13,015 nt of DNA. Origin: Nitrospirota bacterium. GTDB taxonomy: Bacteria; Nitrospirota; Nitrospiria; Nitrospirales; Nitrospiraceae. The position numbers were made by a program, and so were the translations under genes. Where the stretch lies: positions 1 to 13,015 of the forward strand of contig VBOM01000012.1 in assembly GCA_005877535.1 (NCBI GenBank), in the 5' to 3' direction. Of this stretch, positions 12,746 to 13,015 are shown in pieces (the first letter of the stretch is position 1; every line of letters begins with the position of its first letter). The notes below the pieces were generated by a model. It was not told the DNA's origin. It did not search any database and was given only the letters and a program-made list of their open reading frames with translations.

Positions 12746-13015
12746 GATTGATAAGTGCTTGTGATGGGAGGGGTGACATCAACAAGGTTTGTGAGCCACG
12801 CGGATTATAGGAAGCAATTCTTTTACCTGTCAATGAATGAGAGACGACCTTTGAAAATTGTCAAGCCAATCCAGGTTCTACAGCCCTGCCAACCAGGGTC
12901 GGGAAAGAACGGGGTGGCACATGCCTTGCTCTGTCAGTACTAGGTGTGATTTCACAATTTCCTTCGTCCGGACGTACCGAGCGATTAGTATCACAAAGGG
13001 GTCTCGTTACAGGTG
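12746..13015. other. Upstream region of gpsA, no gene recognised
   Basis: This 270-bp stretch contains the gpsA promoter, a near-palindrome TTGAAAATTGTCAA (12851-12864) and a small hairpin CCCTG-CCAAC-CAGGG (12884-12898). A minus-strand frame is open from the right edge (13013) to a TGA at about 12860 but has no recognisable protein features. Nothing else can be supported. Confidence 0.5.
12804..12833 (-). promoter_or_regulatory. Near-perfect sigma-70 promoter for gpsA-larB
   Basis: On the minus strand, TTGACA (12828-12833) and TATAAT (12804-12809) both match the consensus fully, with an 18-nt spacer. Transcription would begin near 12797, leaving a leader of about 52 nt before the gpsA ATG. 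Confidence 0.65.

Noticed and set aside
12860-13013. Minus-strand frame open from the right edge, as the end of an upstream gene
   Set aside because: It is only about 50 codons, its composition is unconvincing and it matches no family I recognise; more sequence to the right would decide.
12970-13015. Possible 23S rRNA 3' end on the minus strand (TACTAATCGCTCG)
   Set aside because: About ten bases resemble the conserved 3' region, but the following GGCTT-type tail is missing and no 5S rRNA follows. A cmsearch with the LSU model on an extended sequence would settle it.

Overview
The window most likely comes from a Nitrospira-like bacterium (phylum Nitrospirota). This is inferred from gene content, GC-rich codon use and the style of the intergenic repeats; there is no rRNA or other marker to prove it. 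All confident genes but one lie on the minus strand and read from right to left: gpsA, larB, (gap), larC, a CaCA-family cation exchanger, pdxA, a small unknown gene, rsmA, (1 kb gap), ftsK, (0.46 kb gap), a lolA-like gene and the 5' part of a further gene that runs off the left edge. The only plus-strand gene encodes a small predicted secreted protein at 10323-10874.

Layout. 1-240: truncated gene, possibly a 2OG-Fe(II) oxygenase. 432-1181: LolA-type periplasmic lipoprotein carrier. 1182-1640: gene-free, repeat-rich. 1641-4052: FtsK DNA translocase. 4053-5117: gene-free, packed with palindromic repeats. 5118-9679: compact unit larC > CaCA exchanger > pdxA > 108-aa unknown > rsmA, with a 4-bp ATGA overlap (larC/exchanger) and a 3-bp gap (unknown/rsmA). 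9680-10322: gene-free, with two inverted-repeat elements, one a candidate MITE. 10942-12745: gpsA and larB, overlapping by 11 bp, behind a near-perfect sigma-70 promoter at 12804-12833. 12746-13015: upstream region with no recognisable gene.

How the genes relate. LarB and LarC are two of the three enzymes that make the nickel-pincer nucleotide cofactor; larE and a LarA-type client enzyme are not in the window. The other genes are housekeeping: glycerol-3-phosphate for phospholipids (gpsA), pyridoxal phosphate (pdxA), 16S rRNA dimethylation (rsmA), chromosome segregation (ftsK) and outer-membrane lipoprotein delivery (lolA).

The unusual content is in the spacers. They carry (i) a family of about 93-nt long hairpins whose stems are kept by compensatory base changes, (ii) a long inverted repeat bracketing ftsK, (iii) T/G-rich hairpin-forming repeats on both sides of pdxA, one fully pairable only as RNA of the transcribed strand and the other placing the pdxA start codon in a loop, (iv) a duplicated 49-nt unit with a covarying hairpin, and (v) a 183-bp TIR-bounded element flanked by TA. 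No CRISPR array, tRNA, rRNA, transposase gene or defence system was recognised.
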